DNA from: Candidatus Thioglobus sp.
Lineage (GTDB): Bacteria; Pseudomonadota; Gammaproteobacteria; PS1; Pseudothioglobaceae
Length of the DNA: 47,445 bases
NCBI GenBank assembly: GCA_012964205.1
Contig: DTUI01000029.1
Span: 1-47,445 of the forward strand
Direction of reading: 5' to 3'
The notes under the pieces were generated by a model, which saw only the letters and a program-made list of their open reading frames with translations, was not told the DNA's origin and ran no database searches. Both the position numbers and the translations under genes were made by a program. How positions within the stretch are numbered: the first letter of the stretch is position 1; each line of letters opens with the position of its first letter. This document shows positions 1-12,314 of this stretch, one piece after another.

Positions 1-1225
1 CATCCTTATGTGTAAATTTAGTACTCACTAATGATAAATCCATGCGACGATTATCCAACCCTGCAAAACCTTTTGAAATGGATAGCTCTGGCGCCCTGGT
101 GTATTTAGCAGTGCCAGAATTAATTAACTGTTCACTTTCAGCAAAAAATACCATATTAAGATTTTTATCAGCATCTTCAAAGGTTAAATCAACCTTCGAG
201 TTAAGTGCAGAACCTGAGGTGTTAGTGTGTGCTATTTCTTTAAAGTAATCTACGTCAGAAACGCGATTAGTTGCGATGTTTAATTTTGTTTTATCATTGA
301 GCGATAGATCGATTGTTGAGTTTAACAACCACCTTGCATTGTAGACACTACTAAGTTTGTCATTATTTAAATAATGACCTTCAATTTCAAACCGACCGCC
401 ATCAACATAATCATTCGCAGCAATTAATTGTCGGTATTTAGCTTCGATGACACTACCGCGACTTGAAAGCTGATTTAAGCTTAATAGTAAATCGCGATCT
501 GCAGCAATATTAAAATAATATGGAATTCTTACTTGGTAGTTGCTACCTTGATCGGCAACTGACTCATGGTAACTACCAAAAGAAGGTGCTAAAAATCCAG
601 AACCTCTACCTTCAAGCACCCATTCATGATGTGGTGCATAAAATACTGGAACACCTAAAAACTCAACAACTACATCACTAGCTACACCACGATTAGTGTC
701 AGAATTTAGGGTAATTTGATCAGCCTTCATTTGCCAATCTGTATTACCTAACGGACATAATGTATAACTAACCGAATCAAATACTTGACTCACGCCATCG
801 TTAACAACCTGACTGGCCTTGCCGTTCATTTTACTTTCAGGATAATGAAAGCTAACTTGCTGCAAGGTAATGTGATTGTTATCAGCTTTCTTTTTAACCA
901 CAGCGCTTTCACCGACGAACATTAACTCATCATCTTGATATTTAACACCACCCTTGGCAGTCGATGTTTTATCCGTTTTTTTAATTTGAATTTCGTCTGC
1001 AGCTAAAAAATAAGCGCTAGAGTTGAGTGAAACATTGCCAGTTAATAAATATGTATCACCCTTACTGATCTCGCTACGATCGGCCAAAACGTCTAGACTA
1101 TCATCAGTAGAAAGGGTTTGCTTGGGGAATAGTAGGCGAGAATCATCGCAACTAAGGCTGTAGCCTTGAGCGCTCACAACGCCAGAAAAAAGGATTAATG
1201 AGCAAAGGGTAATTGACTTTTTCAT
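1..1225 (-). CDS. lptD: LPS-assembly protein LptD, N-terminal part (runs off left edge of window)
   Basis: Own translation of the reverse strand from CAT at 1223-1225: MKKSITLCSLILFFSGVVSAQGYSLSCDDSRLLFPKQ..., open to base 1. Signal peptide, OstA-like region and 'YAPHHEWVLEGRGSGFLAPSFG' typical of LptD. Missing from the ORF track because it is truncated by the edge. Confidence 0.85.
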   Translation of the reverse strand, partial: MKKSITLCSLILFSGVVSAQGYSLSCDDSRLLFPKQTLSTDDSLDVLADRSEISKGDTYLLTGNVSLNSSAYFLAADEIQIKKTDKTSTAKGGVKYQDDELMFVGESAVVKKKADNNHITLQQVSFHYPESKMNGKASQVVNDGVSQVFDSVSYTLCPLGNTDWQMKADQITLNSDTNRGVASDVVVEFLGVPVFYAPHHEWVLEGRGSGFLAPSFGSYHESVADQGSNYQVRIPYYFNIAADRDLLLSLNQLSSRGSVIEAKYRQLIAANDYVDGGRFEIEGHYLNNDKLSSVYNARWLLNSTIDLSLNDKTKLNIATNRVSDVDYFKEIAHTNTSGSALNSKVDLTFEDADKNLNMVFFAESEQLINSGTAKYTRAPELSISKGFAGLDNRRMDLSLVSTKFTHKD

Positions 1226-1360
1226 ACTAAATAGAGGCTTTTCAAATGCATTTATTTTAACACCATATAAATGAGCAAAGGACTGCATATATTAGTTACA
1301 TAGAGGTGTGTTTAATTGGGTAAAATAACTGAGGTTTTTAACAATAATGGAAGCACTTAA

Positions 1361-2527
1361 ATGGCTTGGAATGACAATAACAACAATCAAAATCCTTGGG
1401 GTGACAGCAATCAAACACCGCCGGAATTAGATGAAGTAATCAAAGATTTTAAAAATAAATTTAACGGTATGTTTGGCTCTAGTAAGTCATCAGACTCATC
1501 TTCTACACCAGAAGCACCTAAGGGCAGTATAAAATTTATTGCTATTGTTGGTGTTTTGATTTGGATGTTATCGGGTATTTATATTATCGATCCGGCTGAA
1601 AAAGGTGTTGTTAAGCGCTTCGGTGCTTTCCAAGAAGAAACCGGTCAAGGGCCTCATTGGCACCTGCCATTTCCAATTGAAACGCTTAGTAGGGTCAACG
1701 TAGCGCAAATTAGAACTGCTGAAATTGGCTACCGCAATGTGGCGCAAGGCAGTCGCCGTTTTGGTGGAAATGTTGCTTCTGAATCGATCATGTTAACTAA
1801 AGATGAAAATATGATTGATGCGAAGTTTGCAGTTCAATATAAAGTTGACGACGCACAAGCTTACTTATTTAATGTTGCCAGCCCAGATACAACACTTCGT
1901 CATGTTTCTGAAAGCGCCATTCGCCAAGTAGTTGGTCAAAATACCATGGATTACATCTTAACTGATGGTCGACTTGACATTGCTGACCGTATCCTAGAAA
2001 GATCACAAGAGTTGCTACACCTTTATAAAACAGGCCTACATATTACTACGGTTAACATGCAGGATGCTCAGCCCCCTGAGCAGGTTCAAGCGGCATTTTC
2101 TGATGCAGTAAAGGCACGTGAAGACAAGCAGCGCTTAATTAACGAAGCACAAACTTACTCCAATGATATTTTGCCAAAATCTCGTGGTCTAGCAGCTCGA
2201 ATATTGGAAGAATCAAGAGCTTACAAGTCGAAAGTTGTTTCTAAGTCTGAAGGTGAATCAGCTCGATTTGTTCAAATCCTAAGAGAATATGAAAAGGCAC
2301 CAGTTGTTACCAGAGAGCGCCTATATCGTGAAACCATGGAAGACGTATTTGCCTCCACTAGTAAGGTGGTGGTTGACTCAAAAGCCAATTCAATGATGTA
2401 CTTGCCGATTGACAAGCTAATCAATGCCAAACAATCAAATACTCAGGCAGCGACCCAAGGGTCCCAAGAGCAAATAGAAAACCCAAACAACGCTAGAAAT
2501 GTTTTTCGTAATAGAGGAGTAAGATAA
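1361..2527 (+). CDS. hflK: FtsH protease modulator HflK (SPFH/band 7)
   Basis: 388 aa; N-terminal TM, 'GVVKRFGAFQEETGQGPHWHLPFPIE', followed immediately by hflC. Confidence 0.95.
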   Translation: MAWNDNNNNQNPWGDSNQTPPELDEVIKDFKNKFNGMFGSSKSSDSSSTPEAPKGSIKFIAIVGVLIWMLSGIYIIDPAEKGVVKRFGAFQEETGQGPHWHLPFPIETLSRVNVAQIRTAEIGYRNVAQGSRRFGGNVASESIMLTKDENMIDAKFAVQYKVDDAQAYLFNVASPDTTLRHVSESAIRQVVGQNTMDYILTDGRLDIADRILERSQELLHLYKTGLHITTVNMQDAQPPEQVQAAFSDAVKAREDKQRLINEAQTYSNDILPKSRGLAARILEESRAYKSKVVSKSEGESARFVQILREYEKAPVVTRERLYRETMEDVFASTSKVVVDSKANSMMYLPIDKLINAKQSNTQAATQGSQEQIENPNNARNVFRNRGVR

Positions 2528-3384
2528 TGCAAAAAATAGGATTAATCATTATTGCTGCAGTATTTTTTATACTAAGCTCGGCCGTATATACTGTTGACGA
2601 AACACAAGTAGCGCTCAAATTGCGTTTAGGTGAAATTGTTAGTGTTGAAAAAGAGCCTGGTCTTAAATTTAAAACGCCATTTGTCAACAACGTGGTCAAG
2701 TTTGATGCTCGTATACAAACACTAGATGCGCCAGCAGAACGTTTCTTAACCGGTGAGAAGAAAAACGTAATCGTTGACTCGTACGTTAAATGGCGTATTG
2801 TCGATGCAGAACGATTTTACAAGTCAACAGGTGGTAATTTAGCGCGTACTAACAATCGTCTAGCTCAAATTATTAAAACAGGCCTTAAGAGTGAATTTTC
2901 AAAGCGTACTATTGCTGATGTAGTGTCAGGTGAGCGTAGTGAAATTATGGCTAACATTGTTACGCTAGCTTCGAAAGATATTGGTGAGTTTGGTATTGAG
3001 ATTGTTGATGTACGTATTAAGCGTATCGACCTTTCTCAAGAGGTTTCCAATTCAGTTTATCGTCGTATGCAAGCAGAGCGCCATCGTGTTGCTAAAGAGT
3101 TTAGATCTATGGGTGCTGAGGAAGCTGAAATTATTCGCGCAGGAGCAGATAAAGAAAGAACTATCATCCTAGCCAATGCTTACCGTGACTCTGAGATTAT
3201 TCGAGGTGAGGGTGATGCAATGTCAGCAAACAACTATGCGAAAGCGTATAGTCAAAATTCTGATTTTTATTCATTCCATCGCTCGCTAGAATCATATAAA
3301 AAATCATTTGCAAATCAAAATGATGTTTTAGTATTAAGCCCAAATACAGAGTTTTTCCGCCACTTTAATCCTGAGGCTAAATAA
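2527..3384 (+). CDS. hflC: FtsH protease modulator HflC
   Basis: 285 aa SPFH protein, 'DETQVALKLRLGEIV...EPGLKFKTPFVNNV'; start overlaps the hflK stop. Confidence 0.95.
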   Translation: MQKIGLIIIAAVFFILSSAVYTVDETQVALKLRLGEIVSVEKEPGLKFKTPFVNNVVKFDARIQTLDAPAERFLTGEKKNVIVDSYVKWRIVDAERFYKSTGGNLARTNNRLAQIIKTGLKSEFSKRTIADVVSGERSEIMANIVTLASKDIGEFGIEIVDVRIKRIDLSQEVSNSVYRRMQAERHRVAKEFRSMGAEEAEIIRAGADKERTIILANAYRDSEIIRGEGDAMSANNYAKAYSQNSDFYSFHRSLESYKKSFANQNDVLVLSPNTEFFRHFNPEAK

Positions 3385-3390
3385 AGCCAT

Positions 3391-4344
3391 ATGAATACAT
3401 GGCAACTACCAGAAGGCATTGATGAGTTAACTGGCGATCAAGCAATGAAGTTCGAATTGCTTCGTCGTTCGTTAATCGATTTATACACTGATAAAGGCTT
3501 TAACTTAGTTGTTCCACCAATGGTGGAGCATGTTGACTCATTGCTATTAACCAGTGATTCTGTAAACGAGAAGACTTTTAAATTTTTAGATCCTGCTAGT
3601 GGCAAGATGCTTGGCGTACATGCTGACATTACACCGCAAATAGCAAGAATCGATGCCAGACGTGCCGGCAATAAAATTGAGAAATATTGCTATATCAATG
3701 CAATCTTACAAACCAGGGCGGATGATTTTTACGATTCAAGGTCTCCAATTCAAGCAGGTGCGGAACTATATGGCACAACAGATACCTCGGCTGATGTTGA
3801 AGTAATTGAATTAATGCTAGAAAGTTTAAACATTCTAGCGATTGACTCAATTGTTGTTAGCTTAGGTAATGTTGCTATTTTTGATGCGCTAATTGCTGAT
3901 GAAACCTTAAATGCAAGTCAATCTGCTGAATTACGACACATCTTTGCGCATCGATCTACACCAGATTTAAGCGTATTTATGGCTAACAATACGCTTAATA
4001 ATGCATCATTATTTAGCGCATTAATGCAGCTAGAAGGTGATACTAGTGTGCTTAGCCAAGCGTTAGAATTGTTTAAAGATTTCCCATTGGCACAAGCAGC
4101 CATTAAAGATTTACAAGAGATTGACCAAGCGCTGCAAGCTAAAGGTATACAAGCTAGCTATGATTTAGCAGAATTGCAAAGCTATGAATATCACACGGGT
4201 GTAGTATTCTCCGCCTACAACGAAAATTACTCAAAGGCACTTGCCCAAGGTGGTCGATACAACGGTATTGGCGAGTCTTTTGGTCAGTCAAGAGCAGCAA
4301 CAGGATTTTCATTTGATTTGAAATTTTTATCTCAATCAAAGTAA
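3391..4344 (+). CDS. hisZ: ATP phosphoribosyltransferase regulatory subunit HisZ
   Basis: 317 aa class II HisRS-like paralogue without anticodon-binding domain; between hflC and purA, a known order. Confidence 0.88.
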   Translation: MNTWQLPEGIDELTGDQAMKFELLRRSLIDLYTDKGFNLVVPPMVEHVDSLLLTSDSVNEKTFKFLDPASGKMLGVHADITPQIARIDARRAGNKIEKYCYINAILQTRADDFYDSRSPIQAGAELYGTTDTSADVEVIELMLESLNILAIDSIVVSLGNVAIFDALIADETLNASQSAELRHIFAHRSTPDLSVFMANNTLNNASLFSALMQLEGDTSVLSQALELFKDFPLAQAAIKDLQEIDQALQAKGIQASYDLAELQSYEYHTGVVFSAYNENYSKALAQGGRYNGIGESFGQSRAATGFSFDLKFLSQSK

Positions 4345-4370
4345 ACAATATTAATAAACAAATTAACTAG

Positions 4371-5702
<1,332 letters not shown>

Positions 5703-5705
5703 TCT

Positions 5706-7883
5706 ATGAAAGATCCACATCAAAAAAGAGAATCAGAAAAGTACGATAACCCAATACCTTCTAGAGAGCACATTCTTTCTTTCTTCAAGAAGAAAAAATC
5801 TTTATCAAAATACGACTTATTTGACCTATTAGAAGTTGATGGTAAGCAGAAAAAACCACTAACACATCGTTTAAAAGCCATGGTTCGTGACGAACAGCTA
5901 GACTATGATGGCGATGGAGACTTTGTAATCTTTGATCCTGAAGCAGGTATTAAAATTGGTATAGTTGTTGCCAACCCTAAAGGTTTTGGCTTTCTTAAAT
6001 TAGAAGAAGGTGGCAAGGATTTACGTCTTAATTCAAGACAAATGCAATTGGTATTTCACGGAGATAAGGTTAAAGCTCGCCTAATTAGTAAGCGTGGTGA
6101 TGCCAAAATTATTGAAGTACTAGAAAGTGTCAAAACTGTTGTTGCACGTCTACACATTACAGAAGATGGTGCTTACGTTGTTGTTGATGACAAGCGCATT
6201 CGTAACAACATCAATATTCCAAATATCAGTAATGAGAATACTAACGAGCAAATTGTTATTGTTGAAATCACCAAGGCTCCAACTTTCAATTCATTAGCCG
6301 AAGGCAAGATTACTAAAATTCTTGGCTCTTATATGGATGAAGGTGTGGAAACTGATGCAGCTCTATATCGCAATGGCATTCCAGTTGAGTTCTCAAAAGA
6401 AGCATTAGCGCAAACTGCTAAAATTCCGGCTGAAGTCACCAAGCAAGATAAAGTTGGGCGTATTGATATTACCGACATGAAGCTAGTCACCATTGATGGT
6501 GAAGATTCAAAAGACTTTGATGATGCAGTATTTGCAGAATCTACAGATAAAGGCTGGAAGCTAGTTGTTGCTATTGCAGATGTATCTCATTATGTTGCAG
6601 AAGGCACATCACTGGATGACGACGCAATTGAAAGAGGTAACTCTGTTTACTTCCCTCGTCGCGTTGTACCAATGCTTCCTGAAGCCTTGTCAAATGGCTT
6701 ATGTTCGATTAATCCTGGCGTAGAGCGCCTATGCATGACTTGTGAGATGAATATCGATAAATCGGGTAATTTACTAGATTATAAATTCTATCCTGCAGTT
6801 ATGTATTCACATGCACGTTTAACTTACACTAAAGTGAGCGACATTCTTGAGCACGACAACAAAGAGCTTAAAACTGAATTTGCTTCTGTATTGGATAACC
6901 TTAACGATTTGTATGACTTATACAAAACCTTAAGAGAAGCTAGAATTAAACGTGGTGTGATGGATTTTGATCGAATTGAGTCACAAATTTTATTTAACGA
7001 TAATGGTAAGATTGACAACATCATTGCCCGCTCAAGAAATGACGCTCACAAGCTAATTGAAGAATGTATGCTAATGGCTAATCAGGCCACGGCTAAATTC
7101 TTAGGTGAAAATAGAGAAGATTTCCTTTATAGAATTCATCCAAAGCCAACTGCGGAAAAAGTTAAGGTAACTCGTCAATTTCTAGCAGCTGTTGGCCTAA
7201 CATTAGAGGGTGGTGATCAGCCAGAATCTCAGCACTTTGCAAAAGTATTAGAAGATGCAAAAGGACGTGATGATGAAAATATCATTAAAACTGTAGTACT
7301 GCGCACAATGAAACAAGCGGTATACACACCAGCAAACGAAGGGCATTTTGGCTTAGCATTTGAAGATTACACACACTTCACTTCGCCAATCAGAAGATAT
7401 CCAGATCTATTAGTTCACCGAGCAATCAACCGTGTACTAAACAAAAAATCCCCATCATTCATGGGCAAGTTGGTTAAAAAAGTATTAGGTAATAAAAAGA
7501 AAGAGCCGTCTAAAAAAATGATCGAGCTTGGTACCAACCTATCAGTAACAGAGCGTCGTGCTAATGATGCATCGCGCGATGTTGAGCAGTGGTTAAAGTG
7601 TGAATACATGCGAGATAGAGTAGGTGAAACCTTTAACGGTGTTATCTCTGGTGTTGCTGGATTTGGTATCTTTATTGAGCTTACTGAAGTGTTTGTTGAA
7701 GGCATGATTTCAGTACGAGACTTAAACGATGACTACTATAACTTTGATGATATCCATCATCAGTTAAAAGGTGATCGCACTGGTAAAGTGTTCCGTTTAG
7801 GCGATACCATCAAGATTCAGATTGCATCGGTTAATCTAGATGATAGACAAATGGTTTTTGTTCCTGCACCAGAAGAAGAGTAG
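5706..7883 (+). CDS. rnr: Ribonuclease R
   Basis: 725 aa; RNB signature 'DGEDSKDFDDAVFAE', 'YTHFTSPIRRYPDLLVHRA', C-terminal S1 domain. Confidence 0.96.
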   Translation: MKDPHQKRESEKYDNPIPSREHILSFFKKKKSLSKYDLFDLLEVDGKQKKPLTHRLKAMVRDEQLDYDGDGDFVIFDPEAGIKIGIVVANPKGFGFLKLEEGGKDLRLNSRQMQLVFHGDKVKARLISKRGDAKIIEVLESVKTVVARLHITEDGAYVVVDDKRIRNNINIPNISNENTNEQIVIVEITKAPTFNSLAEGKITKILGSYMDEGVETDAALYRNGIPVEFSKEALAQTAKIPAEVTKQDKVGRIDITDMKLVTIDGEDSKDFDDAVFAESTDKGWKLVVAIADVSHYVAEGTSLDDDAIERGNSVYFPRRVVPMLPEALSNGLCSINPGVERLCMTCEMNIDKSGNLLDYKFYPAVMYSHARLTYTKVSDILEHDNKELKTEFASVLDNLNDLYDLYKTLREARIKRGVMDFDRIESQILFNDNGKIDNIIARSRNDAHKLIEECMLMANQATAKFLGENREDFLYRIHPKPTAEKVKVTRQFLAAVGLTLEGGDQPESQHFAKVLEDAKGRDDENIIKTVVLRTMKQAVYTPANEGHFGLAFEDYTHFTSPIRRYPDLLVHRAINRVLNKKSPSFMGKLVKKVLGNKKKEPSKKMIELGTNLSVTERRANDASRDVEQWLKCEYMRDRVGETFNGVISGVAGFGIFIELTEVFVEGMISVRDLNDDYYNFDDIHHQLKGDRTGKVFRLGDTIKIQIASVNLDDRQMVFVPAPEEE

Positions 7884-7901
7884 CAAATATCAAGACACAT
7901 T

Positions 7902-7929
7902 AAAAAAGGAGGCTAAAGCCTCCTTTTTT
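7902..7929. terminator. Bidirectional intrinsic terminator between convergent rnr and ilvD
   Basis: Perfect inverted repeat AAAAAAGGAGGC-TAAA-GCCTCCTTTTTT; U-run in both orientations. Confidence 0.9.
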
Positions 7930-7953
7930 ATTATTTAAGAGAAGCTTGAAAAT

Positions 7954-9618
7954 CTAAGTCGTTACCGCACCTTCAGAAGCAGACTTTGCAAGCTTGGCAA
8001 ATTTAGCCAGCACACCCTTAGTGTAGTTTGGCTTAGGCTGAGTCCAATGAGATAAGCGCTCATCAATAATTGATTGATCCACTAATAACTCTAAGACATT
8101 ATTTTCAGCATCAATCAAGATTTCATCACCATCTTCAACAACAGCTAGTACACCACCTTTGAATGCTTCAGGAGTGATATGACCCACTACAAATCCGTGT
8201 GTTCCACCCGAGAATCGACCATCTGTAATTAACGCTACCTGTCCACCAAGACCTTTACCCATAACTGCAGAAGTTGGCGCAAGCATTTCACGCATACCAG
8301 GGCCACCAGCAGGGCCTTCATAACGAATTACAATCACATCTCCGGATTTAATGTCGTCATTTAAGATGGCTGAAAGCGCCTCTTCTTCACGACCATAACA
8401 TTTGGCAACACCTTTAAAGCTTAAGCCTTCTTTGCCAGTAATCTTGGCTACCGAACCTTCAGAAGCCAGGTTGCCACGCAAAATGCGTAAGTGTGAATCT
8501 TTCTTAATTGGATTATCTAATGACCTTATAATTTCTTGAGAATCATCATACGGTTTAACATCAGCTAAATTTTCAGCCATAGTTTTTCCCGTTACGGTCA
8601 TACAGTCGCCATGTAATAGACCTGCATCTAGTAACATTTTCATTAATGGTAATGTGCCGCCAATTTCAATTAACTCACTCATTAGGTATTTACCCGATGG
8701 CTTAAGATCTGCAATCACAGGTACATTAGCACCAATACGCGTAAAGTCATCAATATTTAAATCAACACCTGCAGCATCTGCCATAGCGATCAAATGTAAT
8801 ACTGCATTAGTTGAGCCACCTAAAGTAATAATCACAGTAATGGCATTCTCGAATGCCTTCATTGTCATGATATCATTTGGCTTAATATCCTTTTCAAGTA
8901 GATTAAGCACCGCTTCACCTGCACGAACACAGTCATTATTTTTTTCAGCTGAAATCGCATCTTGAGCTGATGAATTTGGCAAACTCATACCTAGCGCTTC
9001 AATAGCAGAAGCCATAGTGTTGGCCGTGTACATACCACCACAAGAGCCTGGACCTGGAATAGCTGTTTTTTCAATATTTTCTAATTCAATCGCATCAATG
9101 GTATTGTTAGCATATTTTCCAACCGCTTCAAAAACACTAACAACATCTGTATGATTTTTTCCTGGCTGAATAGTGCCACCGTAAACAAAAATACCTGGAC
9201 GGTTTAATCTAGAAAGGCCGATAATACAGCCTGGCATATTTTTATCACAACCACCAATTGCCACAACACCGTCAAAACCCTGACAACCAACAACCGTTTC
9301 AATTGAGTCAGCAATCACCTCACGAGATACTAATGAGTACTTCATGCCTTCAGAGCCCATAGAGATGCCATCTGAAATGGTAATTGTGTTAAAAATAACA
9401 GCCTTACCACCTGCAGAATTAACGCCTTTTTCAGCTTCATCAGCGAGCTTATTGATATGCATATTACAAGGAGTAACCATAGACCAAGTAGAAGCGATAC
9501 CTACTTGAGGTTTGTTAAAATCTTCCTTCTTAAATCCAACAGGGTAGAGCATTGCACGCGAAGGCGCTCTTTCATAACCATCAACAACTTGAGAGGAAAA
9601 TTTTCTTGTATTAGACAT
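7954..9618 (-). CDS. ilvD: Dihydroxy-acid dehydratase
   Basis: Start placed at [24 protein letters not shown] (CAT at 9616-9618) rather than the upstream track start 9678; '[13 protein letters not shown]', '[14 protein letters not shown]'. Confidence 0.96.
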   Translation of the reverse strand: MSNTRKFSSQVVDGYERAPSRAMLYPVGFKKEDFNKPQVGIASTWSMVTPCNMHINKLADEAEKGVNSAGGKAVIFNTITISDGISMGSEGMKYSLVSREVIADSIETVVGCQGFDGVVAIGGCDKNMPGCIIGLSRLNRPGIFVYGGTIQPGKNHTDVVSVFEAVGKYANNTIDAIELENIEKTAIPGPGSCGGMYTANTMASAIEALGMSLPNSSAQDAISAEKNNDCVRAGEAVLNLLEKDIKPNDIMTMKAFENAITVIITLGGSTNAVLHLIAMADAAGVDLNIDDFTRIGANVPVIADLKPSGKYLMSELIEIGGTLPLMKMLLDAGLLHGDCMTVTGKTMAENLADVKPYDDSQEIIRSLDNPIKKDSHLRILRGNLASEGSVAKITGKEGLSFKGVAKCYGREEEALSAILNDDIKSGDVIVIRYEGPAGGPGMREMLAPTSAVMGKGLGGQVALITDGRFSGGTHGFVVGHITPEAFKGGVLAVVEDGDEILIDAENNVLELLVDQSIIDERLSHWTQPKPNYTKGVLAKFAKLAKSASEGAVTT

Positions 9619-9695
9619 AATTACTTTGTATTGATATAAAGCATTATATTTTAGATTAAAATAGTGCACTTCTATCAACGTTTTAACATCGTACT

Positions 9696-10124
9696 TTGGA
9701 TAATTCTGAAAAAATATTGACTTTAATCAAGCCTTTTGTAGATCAAGGAAAAATCCTATCTAGAAGCAAGCAAGAGATTGAAAAAAGCATTAATGATTTT
9801 GTGTTGATATTCGATCAAGAACAACAGCTTGTTGCTTGTGCCGGTTTGAAGGATTGTCAGGAAGGTTTCACGGGTGAGATCTACTCACTCGCTGTAGCGC
9901 TAAATTCTCAAAATACAGGGCTTTCTAACGAATTACTTAATAAGATACTAGCTAGCGCCAAACAAAGGAAATTTAGTAAGATTTTCGCCTTAACTAAATT
10001 CGGCACCAATTGGTTTATAAAAAATGGCTTTATTCAAATGAGCATATCCGATCTACCAAGCAAGCGTCAAAAGTACTTTAATCATGATCGAAATTCTTCT
10101 ATCTTTTTCAAAGAGGTTAACTAA
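9696..10124 (+). CDS. GNAT N-acetyltransferase, similar to the ArgA C-terminal (N-acetylglutamate synthase) domain
   Basis: 142 aa; '[26 protein letters not shown]', '[18 protein letters not shown]' GNAT/ArgA-like pattern; TTG start; stop overlaps rnt start. Confidence 0.65.
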   Translation: MDNSEKILTLIKPFVDQGKILSRSKQEIEKSINDFVLIFDQEQQLVACAGLKDCQEGFTGEIYSLAVALNSQNTGLSNELLNKILASAKQRKFSKIFALTKFGTNWFIKNGFIQMSISDLPSKRQKYFNHDRNSSIFFKEVN

Positions 10125-10729
10125 TGCAAATTAAAGATCGTATTCGTGGCTATTTGCCAGTTGTGGTAGATATTGAAACGGGTGGATTTAATTGCGAAAC
10201 AGATGCCATGCTGGAGATCTGTGCGGTAATCATTGGTATTGATGAGCATGGCAAGTTATTTCCAAAAGAGCCAGAACACTTTCACATAGAGCCTTTTTCA
10301 GGTGCCAATCTTGAACCGGCCGCATTAAAGTTTAACGGCATTGATGTTTATAATCCACTACGTGGCGCTGTTAAAGAAAAGCTGGCATTAAACGAAATGT
10401 TTAAAACCATTCGCACTGAAATGAAAACGCAGGATTGTACGCGCTCAATCTTAGTTGGTCATAATGCATTTTTTGATTTGGGCTTTTTGTACGCAGCCAG
10501 TAACCGCTCAAAACTAAAAAGTCCGTTTCATCAGTTTTCTACAATTGATACAGTTAGCTTATCGGCACTTGCATTTGGAGAGACAGTGCTTGCCAAGGCT
10601 ATTGCTAAAGCAGGCATCGAATTTGACAACAAGCAAGCGCATTCAGCACTATACGATACGGTTAAAACCGCGGAGTTATTCTGTCAGATTTTTAACAGTT
10701 TAGATTTTTCAAGCACTGAAAAAGACTAA
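10124..10729 (+). CDS. rnt: Ribonuclease T
   Basis: 201 aa DEDD exonuclease: 'LPVVVDIETGGFNCETDAMLEICAV', 'VGHNAFFDLGFLYAA', 'QAHSALYDTVKTAELF'. Confidence 0.95.
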   Translation: MQIKDRIRGYLPVVVDIETGGFNCETDAMLEICAVIIGIDEHGKLFPKEPEHFHIEPFSGANLEPAALKFNGIDVYNPLRGAVKEKLALNEMFKTIRTEMKTQDCTRSILVGHNAFFDLGFLYAASNRSKLKSPFHQFSTIDTVSLSALAFGETVLAKAIAKAGIEFDNKQAHSALYDTVKTAELFCQIFNSLDFSSTEKD

Positions 10730-11634
10730 TATTCAATCGCAAAGAATTTATTAAATTCAGCGCGTTGTTTTTGCGCCTGTTCAATATCCATTAATTCAAA
10801 CTTTATATTATCGCCCATTTGTTTTTGTGCAAGCTTGGCTAAATCCAACGAGAATACTGTGCCAATTTTCGGATAGCCGCCAATGGTTGGCGCATCTTTT
10901 AATAGGATGATGGGCAGTCCATCCGTGGCAATTTCAACACTACCATAACTTATACCCTCTGAGATCATCTTGGATTTAGTTTTAGCAATTGGCACGCCAC
11001 TTAACCTGGCACCAGTTCGATCATTAGCACTACTAATTTGATAGGTTTGTGCAAAAAATAACTCTCGTTGCTCTAAGCTAAATTCATTAAATTGATAGCT
11101 TGGTAATATTCTTAAGGTTAATGCTTGCTCATAATTAGGGATAAATTTTGCCGCCATAAAATGATTGATTTCATCATTTGATTTACTGCATTTAAGCACC
11201 TCATTAGCTTGTATTTTTTCACCGATATTTTCACGCAAATTAACTGACCTTGAGTCAAACATAACATCAGTTTCAAATCCGTCTTTAACGCACAAGTACC
11301 CCCTAACACCAGACTTTAATACACCCCAACTCAACACATCACCTTGATAAACTTGGACACTGTGCCAGGTTAATGCTCGCTTGTTGTTAATTTTAAAATC
11401 TAAATCTGCACCGGTGATACAAATAACACTGTCATTCAATACTTCAAGTGTCACACTGCCAAACACAATCTCCAAAGCAGCGGCATTAAAGTGATTCTCT
11501 AATAAGTAATTACCCCACATATAAGCCTGCTCATCCATTACGCCACTCACACTCATGCCGTAAGATGCGTGAGTTATCCGGCCGTAGTCTTGAATGCTGC
11601 TTAAAAAACCTGGATTAATGACTTTAATGCTCAT
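10726..11634 (-). CDS. pxpC: 5-oxoprolinase subunit PxpC (biotin-dependent carboxyltransferase-like)
   Basis: 302 aa; 'PGFLSSIQDYGRITHASYGMSVSGVMDEQAYMWGNYLLEN'; adjacent to pxpB and pxpA. Confidence 0.9.
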   Translation of the reverse strand: MSIKVINPGFLSSIQDYGRITHASYGMSVSGVMDEQAYMWGNYLLENHFNAAALEIVFGSVTLEVLNDSVICITGADLDFKINNKRALTWHSVQVYQGDVLSWGVLKSGVRGYLCVKDGFETDVMFDSRSVNLRENIGEKIQANEVLKCSKSNDEINHFMAAKFIPNYEQALTLRILPSYQFNEFSLEQRELFFAQTYQISSANDRTGARLSGVPIAKTKSKMISEGISYGSVEIATDGLPIILLKDAPTIGGYPKIGTVFSLDLAKLAQKQMGDNIKFELMDIEQAQKQRAEFNKFFAIEY

Positions 11635-12314
11635 AGTTTGCCACCGTTTGATAAATATTCATCTCGAGTAATCGGATAGAATGCCACCTTATCACCGGTT
11701 TTAAATTTATGAATATTTTCTGGATTATTTAATGATAAATCCAATAATATTCTACCGATAATATTCCAGCCACCAGATGAATCAGCTGGATAGACGGCTG
11801 TTTGAGAATCAGCAATACCAACACTGCCAGCTGGAATTTTGATTCTTGGTGTGGCTAAACGGGGTGCTTGAATACGCTCATCCACTTGACCCAAAAAAGC
11901 AAAGTTAGGGCTAAAACCAATTGCATGCACTAAATACTCGCCAGCACTATGAATTTCAATAAACTCATCCAAGCTCAGATCTTTCTCCGAGAGTAGTCTT
12001 TCTAAGTCCAACCCTGTTTCAAAACCATAATAAACTGGAATATGAATTATGCTGGGCGCTTTGGCCGAATCTGAAAATTGAAAATTATTTAATAAAGCTT
12101 TCACCTTATCTGAAAACTTTGAATAATCAATTTTACTCAAGTCATAATTTACCAATAATGATGTATAAGATTGTGTTTGATCAATAATTAATTCAGAATA
12201 TTGACTTTTTAGCTCATTTGCAAAATTTGCGATATTTTCAGGCAACGAGGCATCAATCTTATCGCCAAAGTAGATGAGTATTGAACTCTCCCCCGCCAGA
12301 ATGATTTTATGCAT
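11631..12314 (-). CDS. pxpB: 5-oxoprolinase subunit PxpB (allophanate hydrolase subunit 1-like)
   Basis: 227 aa; 'IPVYYGFETGLDLERLL', 'HAIGFSPNFAFLGQVDERIQAPRLATPRIKIPAGSVGIADSQTAVYPADSSGGWNIIGR'. Confidence 0.93.
   Translation of the reverse strand: MHKIILAGESSILIYFGDKIDASLPENIANFANELKSQYSELIIDQTQSYTSLLVNYDLSKIDYSKFSDKVKALLNNFQFSDSAKAPSIIHIPVYYGFETGLDLERLLSEKDLSLDEFIEIHSAGEYLVHAIGFSPNFAFLGQVDERIQAPRLATPRIKIPAGSVGIADSQTAVYPADSSGGWNIIGRILLDLSLNNPENIHKFKTGDKVAFYPITRDEYLSNGGKL

Noticed and set aside
42-248. 68-aa plus-strand ORF
   Set aside because: Antisense to the lptD reading frame, which continues across the whole region on the minus strand.
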